Shown here: positions 62,434 through 64,000 of the stretch, one piece after another
Layout of the letters: each line of letters starts with the position of its first letter
Position numbering within the stretch: position 1 is the first letter of the stretch
Source: SOKP01 sp048887165
GTDB lineage: Archaea; Asgardarchaeota; Lokiarchaeia; Sigyniarchaeales; SOKP01
Length of the DNA: 64,000 nt
Direction of reading: 5' to 3'
NCBI GenBank assembly: GCA_048887165.1
Contig: JBHLJZ010000003.1
Span: 1 to 64,000, forward strand
Position numbers and translations under genes: made by a program
Notes under the pieces: model-generated
What the model was told of the DNA's origin: nothing
Databases searched by the model: none
What the model saw: only the letters and a program-made list of their open reading frames with translations

Positions 62434-64000
62434 TTAAAATTTTGAGCGCAATCGTTGAACATTAGAATATAATTCTATTAATTTTTTAGTTACAATGTTC
62501 CAAGTAAAGTGATTTTTTACTCTTTTATAACAGTTTTCTCTAATTTTATAATAATAATCATAATCTATTAACACCCGGGATTTTATAATTTCATCTGGAA
62601 TTTGATTTATGTTATTCAAAATCTCTGCCTCATAAATTGAATGCTGGTTAGACTTACTAACAATATTTGCTACTTCTTCTGATTTGAAGAGAGAAATCAA
62701 CGCATCTGCGAATTCTTTAGGATTATCTTTTTCTATTAAAATACCTGTTCCAATTTCTGGAAAAATTCTCATATCAACAACAGTCTCTTGTAATCCTCCT
62801 ACTTTTGTAGCGATTATAGGTATCTTTGAAGCCATAGCTTCTAGTGCCATTATACCGAACGGTTCCCATCTGGATAAAGCACAATATACGTCAGCGGCAA
62901 TATGGGCTAAGTAAAATATATCTGATGCTACACCGAATATGATTCTAATATTTTCTGGATACTTTTTTACAAATTGTGCATAGTTTTTAATCTCATCTAA
63001 ACTATAATCAGTTGGTAATATTAAAAGCAAAAATTTCGCATTAGGCACTACTTTAATTACATCTGGTAATGCTTTAAAAATTACATCAAATCCTTTCTGA
63101 GGAGAAATTCTACCAGTACTAATTACCAGTGGTCCAGAATCAGAAAAAGCTTTTATATTTCCATTTTTTATGAAAGGATTCCCATTTGAAATTTCATTAA
63201 TTATATCAAGAATTTTCTGAGAATTAATCAATGGACTCTGACTCAAATGTCCCATCTTATATTCTAATAGGTATCGTTTCATATCTTCTCTTTTAATCGG
63301 TGTATCATGTGAAATTCCTAATATATTATGCATTTCTTCTTCATGAGTTTCAAACACTCCATTATATATTTGAAAATAATCCCAGTCACACCCATCCCAT
63401 ACAAAATCAGCTTTAAATTCAATTAAATCTTGCCCACAATTAGGTATGATGTCAGATATTAAATAAGATTCACTGACAGTAGTCACTAAATCACAAACTA
63501 TTGCTCCAATTATCTCTACAGTTGGTGGTTTATAATCTTGATCTAGAGCATTTGATTTCAAAGCTAATGAAAAAATTTCCTTTATTGTTAATGATATAAA
63601 TCCCTTTTTTTGAAGAATTTTAATAGGGGTATTATCAATACTACAAGCTCTATAAAAGTCAAGATTAAATCTTGGCCAAGTTAACAAATGAAGTGTAATT
63701 AATGATGGAATGTCTAAATTGTTTTTTGCTAACTTTTGTTTCATTACAATAAAGGGTAAAACTACATGATAATCATGTAAGTGGACAACATTAGCTAAGT
63801 CTTCTTTCCTATTATCTAATAGATACTCTATGAAACCACTTATTCCAAGACTGAATAAACATATTTTTCCATTTATTGTATTGGGATTGTAGACATTTAT
63901 ATCATCTAAAAGTTTACGAGTAAAACTATTTTCTCCTGAAAGTAAGATTATCTGTACATTTTTAATTTTAAATTTGTAAAATGAAATATTATAACTCGTT
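62434..64000 (-). CDS. Starch/glycogen synthase-like glycosyltransferase, N-terminus off the window
   Basis: The frame is open to the right edge, so the gene is partial at its 5' end; the ATG at 63744 is internal. At least 522 residues are visible. The N-terminal part has VVHLHDYHVVLPFIV followed by PSLITLHLLTWPRF, matching the HxHDW plus TxH pattern of glycogen and starch synthases (GT5). The C-terminal donor domain has ISTGRISPQKGFDVIFKAL and the E-x7-E motif WEPFGIMALEAMASKIPI and GGLQETV. It would elongate an alpha-glucan with a nucleotide-sugar donor, or act on another sugar as in related GT4/GT5 enzymes. It lies upstream of an MFS gene in the same direction. Confidence 0.85.
   Translation of the reverse strand, partial: TSYNISFYKFKIKNVQIILLSGENSFTRKLLDDINVYNPNTINGKICLFSLGISGFIEYLLDNRKEDLANVVHLHDYHVVLPFIVMKQKLAKNNLDIPSLITLHLLTWPRFNLDFYRACSIDNTPIKILQKKGFISLTIKEIFSLALKSNALDQDYKPPTVEIIGAIVCDLVTTVSESYLISDIIPNCGQDLIEFKADFVWDGCDWDYFQIYNGVFETHEEEMHNILGISHDTPIKREDMKRYLLEYKMGHLSQSPLINSQKILDIINEISNGNPFIKNGNIKAFSDSGPLVISTGRISPQKGFDVIFKALPDVIKVVPNAKFLLLILPTDYSLDEIKNYAQFVKKYPENIRIIFGVASDIFYLAHIAADVYCALSRWEPFGIMALEAMASKIPIIATKVGGLQETVVDMRIFPEIGTGILIEKDNPKEFADALISLFKSEEVANIVSKSNQHSIYEAEILNNINQIPDEIIKSRVLIDYDYYYKIRENCYKRVKNHFTWNIVTKKLIELYSNVQRLRSKF

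Noticed and set aside
63744..63746. ATG as the start of the last glycosyltransferase.
   Set aside because: The frame stays open to the window edge and the upstream part encodes the conserved HLHDYH region, so this ATG is internal.
1..64000. tRNA genes, CRISPR arrays, insertion sequences or prophage.
   Set aside because: Reading for T-loop-like GGTTCRANNC stretches with matching stems, spaced direct repeats and transposase or capsid motifs gave nothing convincing. The tail-collar-like domains are in a single anchored surface protein without other phage genes nearby.

Overview
The window looks like a piece of chromosome from an Asgard archaeon, most probably a Lokiarchaeia relative. It is strongly AT-rich by eye. 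It combines typical archaeal genes (archaeal-type glycyl-tRNA synthetase, RecJ-like DHH exonuclease, beta-CASP nuclease, XPD-type helicase, three tetrahydromethanopterin C1 enzymes) with eukaryote-like ones: a RagA/Gtr1-like GTPase carrying its own C-terminal roadblock-like domain, a Rab-like GTPase, a stand-alone roadblock protein, and a membrane protease with presenilin-like motifs. No tRNA, rRNA, CRISPR array, transposase or prophage was seen. The order of genes looks like ordinary chromosome.

Layout. 1-11 kb is acyl-CoA and redox metabolism: the end of a CrtI-like FAD oxidoreductase with a ferredoxin-domain reductase, an enoyl-CoA hydratase, a beta-keto acid cleavage enzyme, an operon of two unusual thiolase-fold proteins and two DUF35 partners, and an acyl-CoA dehydrogenase. 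A large surface protein with three phage tail-collar-like repeats (3.8-6.0 kb) interrupts it. 11-17 kb holds a YprB-like exonuclease, a PfkB-type kinase, an FAD glycerol-3-phosphate dehydrogenase and an AmrS-type radical SAM enzyme. 17-25 kb holds TPR proteins, membrane proteins, tandem GNAT acetyltransferases and a coiled-coil protein, mostly of unknown role. 25-35 kb has glycyl-tRNA synthetase, a block of exported surface proteins and an ABC exporter.

35-50 kb is the C1 and purine region: divergent ftr and mtd, then the Rag-like GTPase, apt, the complete glycine cleavage set gcvT-gcvH-gcvPA-gcvPB, two methylthioadenosine phosphorylase paralogues, two nucleic-acid-processing enzymes and mch. 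Glycine cleavage and the Ftr/Mch/Mtd steps meet at the methylene-pterin level if the glycine system uses the same carrier. The MTA phosphorylases release adenine, which Apt can return to AMP. 50-64 kb holds glycosyltransferases, the presenilin-like protease, a 3-hydroxyacyl-CoA dehydrogenase, a roadblock plus winged-helix pair, an FrhB-like F420 oxidoreductase, the Rab-like GTPase, the helicase, an MFS transporter and a starch-synthase-like glycosyltransferase that runs off the right edge.

The most notable observations are the presenilin-like protease, the single-chain triple repeat of the tail-collar protein with four HxH motifs per repeat at near-constant spacing, the Rag-like GTPase with a built-in roadblock domain, the thiolase pair lacking the usual catalytic residues, and two genes that appear to start at ATT behind a GGTGA Shine-Dalgarno sequence. 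Several tail-to-tail gene pairs also have clear inverted repeats in the gap.
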